Source: Ophthalmolycus amberensis
Lineage: Eukaryota; Chordata; Actinopteri; Perciformes; Zoarcidae
Assembly: GCA_024529925.1 (NCBI GenBank)
Contig: JAFEUB010001797.1
Span: forward strand, 1,162,501-1,226,500
Direction: 5' to 3'
DNA: 64,000 nt
Within the stretch, counting starts at the first letter, position 1, and each line of letters opens with the position of its first letter. The notes under the pieces were generated by a model that did not search any database, was not told the DNA's origin, and saw only the letters and a program-made list of their open reading frames with translations. Shown here in pieces: positions 10,684 to 20,300 of this stretch. The translations under genes were made by a program, and so were the position numbers.

Positions 10684-11689
10684 CAGCCCACTGCATCTAC
10701 CAGCTGACTCCGCACGATGACGAACTCTGCGCCCCGTCTTCCTTGATGACGACCGAGGAGTCTTACTAAGCAGATTAGACACAGAAGCGCTGTTCGCCAA
10801 CCTTGAGATTTCCAACCTGAGGCGGATCTGTTCAACAGTTCTCGCTGCATAAGCACAGAAATGATACCGCCGCTCAGCCGCCAGCCTGCTGCACTTTGTT
10901 AAGAGAAACGTGCGATTGGTGTTGGAGCCATGGCGAACGCGTCTTGTTGTTAAGTGGTTATGAATTAATAACTCGGCACAAGCTTCAGAGCATAAAAACA
11001 AATTAGGGTCTTGGAAGCAAACATACCGAGGCACATTATTTTAATTAAAAGTGTTTGCCTAACGATGATAAGAACATCCACGGGTCCCGCGGCCCGCAGG
11101 TTCTACGGAGTCTGTCTGAAGAGAAGATACGGACGTCCGTTTGCTCTTCCCGCTTCTTCACCCTGTTACATGAGAGCTTTGGATAATTGCTGCATGTACA
11201 GCGTGTGTGAGTACAAGTGTGACCGTGTTTCGTGGGTGATGAGGAGGGGCGAGGTGGATGGTGACGTGTGGGGAAGTGTCTTTAATAAGGCTTTGCCACA
11301 TCATTATTCTACCAGCCAGGCTCACTATAGAGCCTAGGCTGGCGTCCTACATTATTAACCGGCGCTGGGACACTAGTGGAGGTTTGGTGTGTACAGGACA
11401 GACACATCCCTTCCTATCACCGCGATACAAGCTGAGTAGAGGCAGCACGGTCTGATTACCTATTCAAAGCATCGCAACTCAGCCAATCAACCAAGGCGCC
11501 GCCGAGACGCATATGATACGGACACGGTGGCTTTTGAGTACACAGTGGTCCTCAGTTCATCTCGCTCGCTTGGTCTTTTTTATTTTTTATGTATTTCTTC
11601 CCCTTGTTTTTCTTTTGTTTTGACATACCAACAGTCCCTGTATATGGCGCATGGCCGCGGTACAAGTGCTCCTCCTCTCTGACAGAACA
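10208..11689. other. No gene seen; (GA)13 at 10652-10677
   Basis: Contains a GA microsatellite and overlapping long-ish minus-strand frames (10215-10856, 10549-11034). These are of low-complexity composition and lack splice support. No feature recognised. Confidence 0.4.
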
Positions 11690-11694
11690 GTTTA
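11690..11694. repeat. Target-site duplication of LTR element, left
   Basis: GTTTA, repeated at 16054-16058 right after the 3' LTR. Five bases is normal for Ty3/Gypsy integrases. Confidence 0.9.
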
Positions 11695-11927
11695 TGTCAG
11701 GATCCAGGGTCCATGTCGGACCCGTTGTGTGTTTCCCCTGATCTCCTCCTCATGTGGCCTGTCATTCCCCCCGTTTGTTATTGTGTGCCATGTGCTCTGT
11801 GTTGTCCTCTGCCTCCAGACACCTCCCATGGCCACACCCTTGATTATGCACAGCTGAGGACACTCCAGCCGATCACCTCCTGCAGCCTGACACACCAGAC
11901 TCAGGTCCCACTAATGAGTCCCCTGTC

Positions 11928-11936
11928 TCTATATAA
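11928..11936 (+). promoter_or_regulatory. LTR TATA box
   Basis: TCTATATAAG context, about 25-30 bp upstream of the predicted RNA start at 11958-11960. The 3' LTR carries the same box at 15637-15645. Confidence 0.75.
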
Positions 11937-11959
11937 GCTCTGGGCCTGCAGTCTGGGGT

Positions 11960-11969
11960 TGTCAGGTCG
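11960..11969 (+). promoter_or_regulatory. Predicted self-primer near the RNA 5' end
   Basis: GTCAGGTCGT lies about 30 bp after the TATA box, so it should be at or near the 5' end of the transcript. It is the exact reverse complement of ACGACCTGAC at 12384-12393, just inside the 5' LTR. In the Tf1/sushi group, the folded 5' end of the RNA primes reverse transcription. The true start site is inferred. Confidence 0.6.
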
Positions 11970-12306
11970 TACCGTCTTTCACCCGTGTCAACCCCGTGGC
12001 ATCCTCTGCCCTCCTTGTGTTTACGGATTACACTCCGCCGCTCTGCCCTCCTTGTGTTTACGGATTACACTCCGCCGCTCTGCCCTCCTTGTGTGACACG
12101 GACTACTCACGCCGTCAAACTGCCAGCCCTCCGGTGTCGAGCCACGGGACTCACATCGTCGATCTGCCTACTCTCTGATATCGAGCCACGGGACTTCACG
12201 CCGTCAGGCTACCAGCCCTCCGGTGTCGAGCCACGGGCCTCACACCATCGATCTGCCACTCGGGTGTCGGACCACGGGCTCCACACCTTCCTGTATTAGT
12301 CAGGCT

Positions 12307-12312
12307 AATAAA
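12307..12312 (+). promoter_or_regulatory. LTR polyadenylation signal
   Basis: AATAAA, 75 bp before the LTR end. The functional copy for full-length RNA would be the 3' LTR one at 15979-15984. Confidence 0.75.
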
Positions 12313-12383
12313 ACCTGTTTCCATTAACTTCTGTCTCCTGTGGTCTTGCGTTTTGGGTCCTACCCGTGAACTCCCGTGACAGA

Positions 12384-12393
12384 ACGACCTGAC
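12384..12393 (+). promoter_or_regulatory. Primer-binding site (self-complementary type)
   Basis: ACGACCTGAC starts 2 bases after the 5' LTR and pairs perfectly over 10 bases with 11960-11969. There is no TGG-type tRNA complement here. It fits the self-priming of Tf1/sushi-group elements. Confidence 0.6.
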
Positions 12394-12397
12394 CATA

Positions 12398-15300
12398 ATG
12401 GACCCAGCAACCACAGGAGCAGCTGCGCTGGACAGAACTAACAGGCTGCTGGAGGAGATGAGAGGTTTCGCTGCTGATGTTTCTCGGCTTGGCTGGCTCG
12501 GGCAGGAACTAGCCCGGACAGTCAAGTCTCCACCAGTTCCAGCACCCGCACTATTTCCGCCTGTCCTCGCCTCGGCGGCCTGGGAATCCCCCGTGCCGGC
12601 TCCGGATTCGTATGACGGAACACTGGGGAAGTGCCAGGGCTTCCTGTTGCTATGCCAACGGGTATTTGACCGTCAGCCTCAGACTTTTGCCTCGGACGGG
12701 TCCAAGGTGTCCTACGTGGTTGGATTACTGCGGGGAAGGGCTTTGGACTGGGCCGCGAGAACATTAGGTTTTGAGCGGACTAATACTGTTTGTTATGTGG
12801 ACTTTGTGGCGGGGCTGATGAGAGTTTTTGACCCTCTGGGGGACTCTGATTATATGGCTAAGCACCTTCTCAGCCGGAGAGGGGGCCAAGCAAGCGTTGC
12901 GGAACACTCAGTGGTCCGGCCGACTCCGGCCCACTGTAGTCGGACGGCATTCCAGCCAGCTACTGTTCCTGCCGTCTCTGCGCCGCAGCCAGCTACTGTT
13001 CCTGCCGTCTCTGCGCCGCAGCTAGCAGCAGTTCCTACCGCTTCTGCGCCACAGCCTTCCCCAGTCCCGGCCGCTGCCGTCCCGGCGCAGCGGCGATTTC
13101 CAGTTCCCGCCGCTGCCGTCCCAGAGCAGCAGCGACCTCCAGCCCCGGCCGCTGCCGTCCCAGAGCAGCAGCGACCTCCAGTTCCCGCCGCTGCCGTCCC
13201 AGAGCAGCAGCGACCTCCAGTTCCCATCGCTGCCGTCCCAGAGCAGCAGCGACCTCCAGTTCCCGCCGCTGCCGTCCCAGAGCAGCAGCGACCTCCAGCC
13301 CCGGCCGCTGCCGTCCCAGAGCAGCAGCGACCTCCAGTTCCCGCCGCTGCCGTCCCAGAGCAGCAGCGACCTCCAGTTCCCACCGCTGCCATCCCAGAGC
13401 AGCAGCGACCTCCAGTTCCCACCGCTGCCATCCCAGAGCAGCAGCGACCTCCAGTTCCTGCCGCCTCTGCGCCAGCTCCAGTTCCTGCCGCCTCAGCGCC
13501 GCAGCGGCGACCTCCAGTTCCTGCCGCCTCAGCGCCGCCGCTAGCTCCAGTTCCTGCCGCCTCAGCGCCGCCGCCAGCTCCAGTTCCTGCCGCCTCTGCG
13601 CCAGCTCCAGTTCCTGCCGCCTCTGCGCCAGCTCCAGTTCCTGCCGCCTCAGCGCCGCAGCTATCCCCGGACCCGGTCGCCGCCGCCTCAGCGCCGCCGC
13701 TAGCTCCAGTTCCTGCCGCCTCAGCGCCGCCGCCAGCTCCAGTTCCTGCCGCCTCAGCGCCGCCGCCAGCTCCAGTTCCTGCCGCCTCTGCGCCAGCTCC
13801 AGTTCCTGCCGCCTCTGCGCCAGCTCCAGTTCCTGCCGCCTCAGCGCCGCAGCTATCCCCGGACCCGGTCGCCGCCGCCTCAGCGCCGCAGCTATCCCCG
13901 GACCCGGTCGCCGCCGCCTCAGCGCCGCCGCTAGCTCCAGTTCCTGCCGCCTCAGCGCCGCCGCCAGCTCCAGTTCCTGCCGCCTCAGCGCCGCCGCCAG
14001 CTCCAGTTCCTGCCGCCTCTGCGCCAGCTCCAGTTCCTGCCGCCTCTGCGCCAGCTCCAGTTCCTGCCGCCTCAGCGCCGCAGCTATCCCCGGACCCGGT
14101 CGCCGCCGTCCCAGAGCAGCAGCGACCTCCAGCCCCGGCCGCTGCCGTCCCAGAGCAGCAGCGACCTCCAGTTCCCGCCGCTGCCGTCCCAGAGCAGCAG
14201 CGACCTCCAGTTCCCATCGCTGCCGTCCCAGAGCAGCAGCGACCTCCAGTTCCCGCCGCTGCCGTCCCAGAGCAGCAGCGACCTCCAGCCCCGGCCGCTG
14301 CCGTCCCAGAGCAGCAGCGACCTCCAGTTCCCGCCGCTGCCGTCCCAGAGCAGCAGCGACCTCCAGTTCCCACCGCTGCCATCCCAGAGCAGCAGCGACC
14401 TCCAGTTCCCACCGCTGCCATCCCAGAGCAGCAGCGACCTCCAGTTCCTGCCGCCTCTGCGCCAGCTCCAGTTCCTGCCGCCTCAGCGCCGCAGCGGCGA
14501 CCTCCAGTTCCTGCCGCCTCAGCGCCGCCGCTAGCTCCAGTTCCTGCCGCCTCAGCGCCGCCGCCAGCTCCAGTTCCTGCCGCCTCTGCGCCAGCTCCAG
14601 TTCCTGCCGCCTCTGCGCCAGCTCCAGTTCCTGCCGCCTCAGCGCCGCAGCTATCCCCGGACCCGGTCGCCGCCGCCTCAGCGCCGCCGCTAGCTCCAGT
14701 TCCTGCCGCCTCAGCGCCGCCGCCAGCTCCAGTTCCTGCCGCCTCAGCGCCGCCGCCAGCTCCAGTTCCTGCCGCCTCTGCGCCAGCTCCAGTTCCTGCC
14801 GCCTCTGCGCCAGCTCCAGTTCCTGCCGCCTCAGCGCCGCAGCTATCCCCGGACCCGGTCGCCGCCGCCTCAGCGCCGCAGCTATCTCCGGACCCGGCCG
14901 CCGCCGCCTCCGAGCCGCCGCCTCTCCCAGACCCGGCCGCCATCCCAGAGGCGCAACGACCTCCAGTTGCCGTCTCTGAGCGGCAGCGATCTCCAGTGCC
15001 CGCTGCCGTCGCGGAGCAGCAGCGACCTCCAGTGCCCGCTGCTGTCTCCGAGCTGCAGCAACCTCCAGTACCTGCCGCTGCTGCACCAGCATCCTGTTCT
15101 CCAGAGCCCGCCCGGCCGTCCGCCGGAGCACCCGTGCCCGGAGGCTTCTGCCCGCCCGGCCGTCCGCCGGAGCACCCGTGTCCAGAGCCCTTCTGCCCTC
15201 CCGGCCGTCTGCCGGAGCACCTGTGGCCGACGCTCTTCTGCGGCCCCGTGGCCGGTCAGATCCTGTCACCCCTCCTCCGGACCCCCGCCGCCCACCCTAG

Positions 15301-15850
15301 TCGGCCTTGTAGCTGTGGGGACATCCCTCCTCCGGACCCCCTCCACCCGCCCTTCTTTGTGTCTTGTTGTACGTCTGGAATCCGTGCCTTAAGGGGGGGG
15401 TACTGTCAGGATCCAGGGTCCATGTCGGACCCGTTGTGTGTTTCCCCTGATCTCCTCCTCATGTGGCCTGTCATTCCCCCCGTTTGTTATTGTGTGCCAT
15501 GTGCTCTGTGTTGTCCTCTGCCTCCAGACACCTCCCATGGCCACACCCTTGATTATGCACAGCTGAGGACACTCCAGCCGATCACCTCCTGCAGCCTGAC
15601 ACACCAGACTCAGGTCCCACTAATGAGTCCCCTGTCTCTATATAAGCTCTGGGCCTGCAGTCTGGGGTTGTCAGGTCGTACCGTCTTTCACCCGTGTCAA
15701 CCCCGTGGCATCCTCTGCCCTCCTTGTGTTTACGGATTACACTCCGCCGCTCTGCCCTCCTTGTGTGACACGGACTACTCACGCCGTCAAACTGCCAGCC
15801 CTCCGGTGTCGAGCCACGGGACTCACATCGTCGATCTGCCTACTCTCTGA
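12398..15850 (+). CDS. Gag-fragment / proline-rich repeat fusion ORF
   Basis: 1150 codons from an ATG 5 bases after the primer-binding site. Residues 1-67 are a leader with a short helix-like segment. Residues 68-172 resemble the capsid start of Gypsy Gag (PDSYDGTLGKCQGFLLLCQR, then GLLRGRALDWA, and FDPLGD). Gag assembles the particle that packages element RNA. Homology stops at SVAEHSV, where complete elements continue with the rest of the capsid. Residues about 185-897 are low-complexity repeats of PEQQRPPVPAAAV (13 residues) and PVPAASAPPLA-type units. Residues about 898-1002 carry PPGRPPEH repeats. The frame then has no stop before the 3' LTR and reads into it, ending at 15850. No zinc knuckle, protease, RT or integrase is present. 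Translation of the whole frame is unproven. Confidence 0.75.
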   Translation: MDPATTGAAALDRTNRLLEEMRGFAADVSRLGWLGQELARTVKSPPVPAPALFPPVLASAAWESPVPAPDSYDGTLGKCQGFLLLCQRVFDRQPQTFASDGSKVSYVVGLLRGRALDWAARTLGFERTNTVCYVDFVAGLMRVFDPLGDSDYMAKHLLSRRGGQASVAEHSVVRPTPAHCSRTAFQPATVPAVSAPQPATVPAVSAPQLAAVPTASAPQPSPVPAAAVPAQRRFPVPAAAVPEQQRPPAPAAAVPEQQRPPVPAAAVPEQQRPPVPIAAVPEQQRPPVPAAAVPEQQRPPAPAAAVPEQQRPPVPAAAVPEQQRPPVPTAAIPEQQRPPVPTAAIPEQQRPPVPAASAPAPVPAASAPQRRPPVPAASAPPLAPVPAASAPPPAPVPAASAPAPVPAASAPAPVPAASAPQLSPDPVAAASAPPLAPVPAASAPPPAPVPAASAPPPAPVPAASAPAPVPAASAPAPVPAASAPQLSPDPVAAASAPQLSPDPVAAASAPPLAPVPAASAPPPAPVPAASAPPPAPVPAASAPAPVPAASAPAPVPAASAPQLSPDPVAAVPEQQRPPAPAAAVPEQQRPPVPAAAVPEQQRPPVPIAAVPEQQRPPVPAAAVPEQQRPPAPAAAVPEQQRPPVPAAAVPEQQRPPVPTAAIPEQQRPPVPTAAIPEQQRPPVPAASAPAPVPAASAPQRRPPVPAASAPPLAPVPAASAPPPAPVPAASAPAPVPAASAPAPVPAASAPQLSPDPVAAASAPPLAPVPAASAPPPAPVPAASAPPPAPVPAASAPAPVPAASAPAPVPAASAPQLSPDPVAAASAPQLSPDPAAAASEPPPLPDPAAIPEAQRPPVAVSERQRSPVPAAVAEQQRPPVPAAVSELQQPPVPAAAAPASCSPEPARPSAGAPVPGGFCPPGRPPEHPCPEPFCPPGRLPEHLWPTLFCGPVAGQILSPLLRTPAAHPSRPCSCGDIPPPDPLHPPFFVSCCTSGIRALRGGYCQDPGSMSDPLCVSPDLLLMWPVIPPVCYCVPCALCCPLPPDTSHGHTLDYAQLRTLQPITSCSLTHQTQVPLMSPLSLYKLWACSLGLSGRTVFHPCQPRGILCPPCVYGLHSAALPSLCDTDYSRRQTASPPVSSHGTHIVDLPTL
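12955..15090 (+). repeat. Proline/alanine-coding minisatellite block
   Basis: Interspersed 39-bp units (PEQQRPPVPAAAV), 33-bp and 27-bp units (PVPAASAPPLA, PVPAASAPA) and QLSPDPVAAASAP units, all multiples of 3. A higher-order tandem duplication lies on top: 13118-13896 matches 14108-14886 at an offset of 990 bp with no difference that I saw. A smaller 231-bp offset duplication is centred at 13700 and 13931. The repeat has almost no TA steps, so several frames on both strands stay open. Confidence 0.95.
15391..15400 (+). promoter_or_regulatory. Polypurine tract
   Basis: AAGGGGGGGG three bases before the 3' LTR. It is the expected primer site for plus-strand DNA synthesis. Confidence 0.85.
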
Positions 15851-16053
15851 TATCGAGCCACGGGACTTCACGCCGTCAGGCTACCAGCCCTCCGGTGTCG
15901 AGCCACGGGCCTCACACCATCGATCTGCCACTCGGGTGTCGGACCACGGGCTCCACACCTTCCTGTATTAGTCAGGCTAATAAAACCTGTTTCCATTAAC
16001 TTCTGTCTCCTGTGGTCTTGCGTTTTGGGTCCTACCCGTGAACTCCCGTGACA
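15404..16053 (+). repeat. 3' LTR (650 bp)
   Basis: It matches the 5' LTR along its length except for lacking one 37-bp unit. TATA box about 15637-15645, AATAAA 15979-15984. The first 447 bp are also read by the upstream ORF. Confidence 0.95.
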
Positions 16054-16058
16054 GTTTA
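16054..16058. repeat. Target-site duplication of LTR element, right
   Basis: GTTTA, identical to 11690-11694. Confidence 0.9.
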
Positions 16059-17320
16059 AGACGAAAGGCCAAAATGTTCCAGGACGGCACAACGGGAAGT
16101 GTTGTTAATAACAGTCCCTTGTTGTGAAAATGGGGTTTCACAGGAACCGCAGTGGCAACGAAACCTGCCGTGAATATGCAATGCCTCACTCAGCCAAGCT
16201 TGTTTAGCATACCAACAGGAGGACAGCTATTTATTATTTATTTGTTTTGGAGCAGCTCGCTCGATATAAGGGCAAACGTTTTGTGTAAGTTGTAAAACTG
16301 AACAAATGTGCCGCAACCTTTTAAGTTTTAAAGACGGGGCGCAATGTGGATTTGTTGCCTCATCCGTGCACTGATGTGAGGTGAGAGGAGAGTTTCCCAC
16401 GGAGTGTATTAACCAGCTACTTAAAATGAGAACTGTAATTAAAAGGACGACAGCTTTATTTACACAGGCAGAGGAGTGGAGCACTTGATTAGCCGAGAGC
16501 GACTGATTTACATTCTCGTATCCGTGTGTGTGTGTGTGTAACCCACCTGGCTTTTCTAATTGTGACGCACTGGAACTATTTTCTTCAGCAGCTGTCAACA
16601 ACTGTCAGGCCGTTTTCTGTCCGTCTTCAAAAAGCCATTCCCTTGTTTACAGAATGGACGGTTATTTGCAGTGAGTGGCTGGCCTGCAGGATGTGATTGT
16701 TGTGCTGGTGCTTAAAAAAAAGAAAGTGTGATGGTGTGAGCGGAACTCACTCTTACTCTTTCCTCGACTTTATTCCAGCGTGGATCTATCCAGTCAGGCT
16801 GCTTTGTGGCAGACGCTGAAAAAAAACCGAGTTTTCCCTTCAACGACGACGGTGACTCGCTGTGAAATGTGATTTGTGGTGACGGTACCAAACTGAGATA
16901 AGATAGTACTGTAATTGTCTTGTGCTGTCAGTCAGGGCCAGATTGAGGCTGAAGCACTCACACACCTGAGGAATTCATTATTCTGGCTGTTGTAGTTTTG
17001 CATACAAGGCGACATTTTTTTTAGCTTCTGACCATTTTGGCAACATTTGCAACTGTGAAACTGCTATTTTAGGTGCGTTTGTATCTTTACTGGGAGTGGC
17101 AAGTGGTACCCTAAAACATTAACAATGCTTGTAAAACTATTAACTGCAAGGATTGATAGATGCACCTAAACAAGGTGTTTGATGGTGTTTTAATTTGACC
17201 CGCCAGCCTTCGTCGGCACATCTTTTGTGAGATGCAGAACCGAACACGCATACGGTTTCGACAGCCACGTCGAGCCCCCTCTGCTCATTAATGTCTAAAT
17301 TGTATAGCTGATGGGCCAGG
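16059..17320. other. No gene seen
   Basis: Non-coding, with a short GT run at 16526-16540. No repeat family recognised. Confidence 0.4.
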
Positions 17321-17357
17321 GTGTGTGTGTTAGTGTGTGTGTGTGTGTGTGTGTGTG
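17321..17357 (+). repeat. GT microsatellite, one interruption
   Basis: GT units broken by one TA-containing step near 17331. Confidence 0.9.
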
Positions 17358-20300
17358 GAGCCTGGCAGGGCCCTGCTCTCTGGGACTCCCCAGCATCACT
17401 TGGACAGATGGCGGGAGGAAGCAGCTGTGACTAAGGGATATGCAGAGGAGCCAGAGAGCTACAGCCACACGGCTCCGTTGGCGACGACACAACCTCAAGA
17501 TGGAGGTTTAGCGGAGCGTAAGTAAGATTGAAAACAATAGAGGGTGCCCTGTAGCTCCATTGTGTTGCGTACACCGTCGGTGCGACAAGCCGCATGTGCG
17601 CCTCCCTGATGCGATGCCGTCCCTCCCAGACAGACAGCAGTGCCAAGCTTCAATCACTCGCCTGCTCTTTCTTCCCGTTTCATTCAGGGCTTCAGAGTCC
17701 CCAAACTAATTCCAATAACTTCCTCCCGAAAAAACTACCTCAACTAGCTTCCTCCGATATCTCCACGCACCCGATACTATAGCCCGGGAAAACGTTAGGC
17801 TCTTTCCGCGTCCCCGTTCTGATGTTGCTGTTTGGCAGGAGGGACGCATACGAATGAGCGGTTAGCAGCGTTTGGAGTCCAACTGGGGGGGGGGGCCCTT
17901 GCTTGAGAAATGAGCTGGCATTTGCAGATAGGCAGGCACAGACTGATGGAGTCACTCTGAGGGGTTCTGAGGGAAATTTCCATTGCTTTTCTTGGGGTAA
18001 GTCACGCTGTATGGTAAAAAGGAGGAGGGGGGTGGCACACAAAGCAGCTGCCTGAGCCCGGGACTTCTGCTGAGCACGACGTCTGCGCTGGCATGTGATT
18101 TCGCTATCTGTTGCCCTTACTTTACTTCTGACTTGACTTTGGATCATACTGCATGCTTTTTAATAAATTTTTTCCTGTAAAAGTTGTTTTCTTCCCCCCT
18201 CAAACATACCGGATGTCTGTTTATTCTCACGTATTCTGTTTGACTCAAAGATGAGATGCATTTGCAGCTTTTTACGGCGGAACAGAAGGCGAAACAGAAC
18301 TAAGCCACGCGTCCCCCGACGTTTTCTCGGCTCCCTCGAGAGCACATATCACGACTCCTCATTCTATTCTTTCCTCTCTTTCAAGGGGGGCATAGCAGAT
18401 GTTCCCACCAAGATATTTGAAGTTCTTTGGGGGCCTCTTTAGGACGACAGCGTGAGTTGTTCTGCTTGAAAAACAGCCGTTTCTAATTACGCGTGGTTTC
18501 CAGATGAAGGGGGGGTGGTAAACAGAAAAGGCTCCAAATGGCTGTCATTAGGGGGCTCATGTCAGAGCATGCAGGTTAAGCCCCCCACTCTCATTAAAAC
18601 AGGGTCTGTTTTAGTACATGCACATGTGCTTGTGTGCATCTATGCATTCATGGATGTGTGTCTTTTAGATGCCTGTGTTTGAGCGCGCCTGCCTGAGAGA
18701 ACAGGCTGAATCTCATTTACAGTCCAAGGGGTCACTTATTGACTGAATCAACCCCTCCTGCCAGAGCCCAGACGGAATGGAGGCTTAACGAGATTACTGT
18801 TATATATAGCAGCGGTAATGGGAACCTCTCTGGAGGTTCTGGCGCTGCTGATTTGTGCCCCACTACCCAGATTTGAGCAGAAAACCGCCTCACTATTCTG
18901 CACACGGCCCTCCCTGTCTCCACTGGGAAACTCCTGATGCATTACAGCTGCAGCGGATCAATCAATCTGCCTCCACTCCCAGCTCTCCCATCTCTCCACC
19001 TGCTGCCTGCCAGGACAGTGATTCCTCAGAGGACTGCGCCGCCTGAGCCTGTGCCGCCCATGCATGCTCGTCCAGCTCCGCCAGCAGTTATAGAAATCAC
19101 TGGCACATCTCCACCACAAACTCCCCCTCCCCTCCCCCGTGGATACATTCAGGGTCAGAATCCAATCGTGCAACAGATTGTCGCGCTACATGTCGCGTCA
19201 GTTTAAGGCGGAGGTGCTAAGGATCGAAAGGAGGTGGGGTGTAAGGAGGTTTGTATTGAGAAAACGCAGGCGCTTGTTTTGATTAATGGACCTCTCTCCG
19301 CCTGTGAGTGACGAATTATCAGATGGCCGGATGGCTCGTTCATCATTGTCATCCAAGGCCTGCTAGTGTGGCGTCTGCAGTCCGCCAGCCTGCCGCGCTA
19401 CCATCTCGCCCTTATCGCTCCCACCTGGTTCTGGAGATTCTGCTGGAGGAGAAGACGGGAAGGAAAAGGAAAAAAGGCAACAAGATAGCCCGGCTCAGAC
19501 GTTGAGTTTGTTTTTGGTGGCGACTGTGTTCAGCCGCCATCCCGGCAGCTGATCCCCGTGATTTACTGTATGTTTAGTCAGATCCTGTAAATGCCTGCAA
19601 GCCGGAGCGATCATCCACCAAACCGTTATCACATGATTGAAGTTAATTTGGGGGAAGGAAAGGAGGGGGACGATAAGAGTTACTGTTGAACAATTAATGG
19701 CAGATAGTGGAATCCTGTTTTGTACCTCAGCCCAAGGCCTGGCCTCTAATTAAGCAGGTGGAGAGCGCTTAGCAACGGGAATCTTATCTCTGCGACATAA
19801 GATGGTGTTCAGAAGCATAAACACTAATTAATTACCAAGAGTGTACTTTATTGTGAGGAGGCTTCTGGACATAGCCTGTTGTGATGGGCATTACAGAGAT
19901 ACAGATGGAGACGCATGCTACGCATATAAACACACACACACACACACCATAAAGTAAGCAAAACTCCCATTTCCATTTTCTTACGGTCCGTCTCCTTCTT
20001 CATGTTCGCGCTCTCTTTCTGGCTCATGCACCCACTCCCACCTGGACGCGAGAGGGAAGGTGAAGCAGTTGTTTTTTTCAAGTGAGAGCACTATCCTCCG
20101 ACACAGACAGCAGGCCAAGCTGAGCCGCTGATGGACGGGAAGTGGACAGCTGTCGACAGGCAGGAGGACGGAGGGGCTGCGGGGCACCCGGCGGAGGCAC
20201 ACCTAATTCCCAGGTCTTATTTTGTCAATAAACAGCAGCCAGTGGCACTCAATTAAGGGCCTTTATTGACGATGCTGCCTGGCCTGTGTCAGGTGTCAGC

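Larger units (their letters stand above)
11695..12381 (+). repeat. 5' LTR (687 bp)
   Basis: It contains a TATA box at 11928-11936, a predicted RNA start near 11958-11960 and AATAAA at 12307-12312. Compared with the 3' LTR it has one extra copy of a 37-bp unit (12004-12040 and 12041-12077, with a partial third from 12078). Otherwise the two look identical. Confidence 0.95.
11695..16053 (+). mobile_element. Complete non-autonomous Ty3/Gypsy (Tf1/sushi-type) LTR retrotransposon
   Basis: 4.36 kb: 5' LTR 11695-12381, internal region 12382-15403, 3' LTR 15404-16053, and GTTTA target-site duplications. Both LTRs begin TGTCA and end TGACA. The internal region has one long frame: an N-terminal Gag part, then about 2.1 kb of proline-rich tandem repeats, then a short PPGRPPEH-type tail. 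Protease, reverse transcriptase, RNase H and integrase are all missing, so movement would need proteins from an autonomous relative. LTR identity indicates very recent insertion; I saw no substitution between them, only a 37-bp repeat-copy difference. The primer-binding site matches the element's own RNA and no obvious tRNA, as in the Tf1/sushi group. Confidence 0.93.

Noticed and set aside
10215..11034. Long minus-strand ORFs of 213 and 161 codons
   Set aside because: They run through a GA microsatellite (SLSLSL runs) and overlap each other in different frames. No domain or splice evidence.
12850..15269. Two very long minus-strand ORFs (697 and 744 codons) of Gly/Ala- and Gln/Arg/Leu-rich repeats
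   Set aside because: They lie wholly over the proline-rich repeat of the LTR element. The GC-rich units are multiples of three with no stop complements, so several frames stay open automatically. No promoter or domain was seen.
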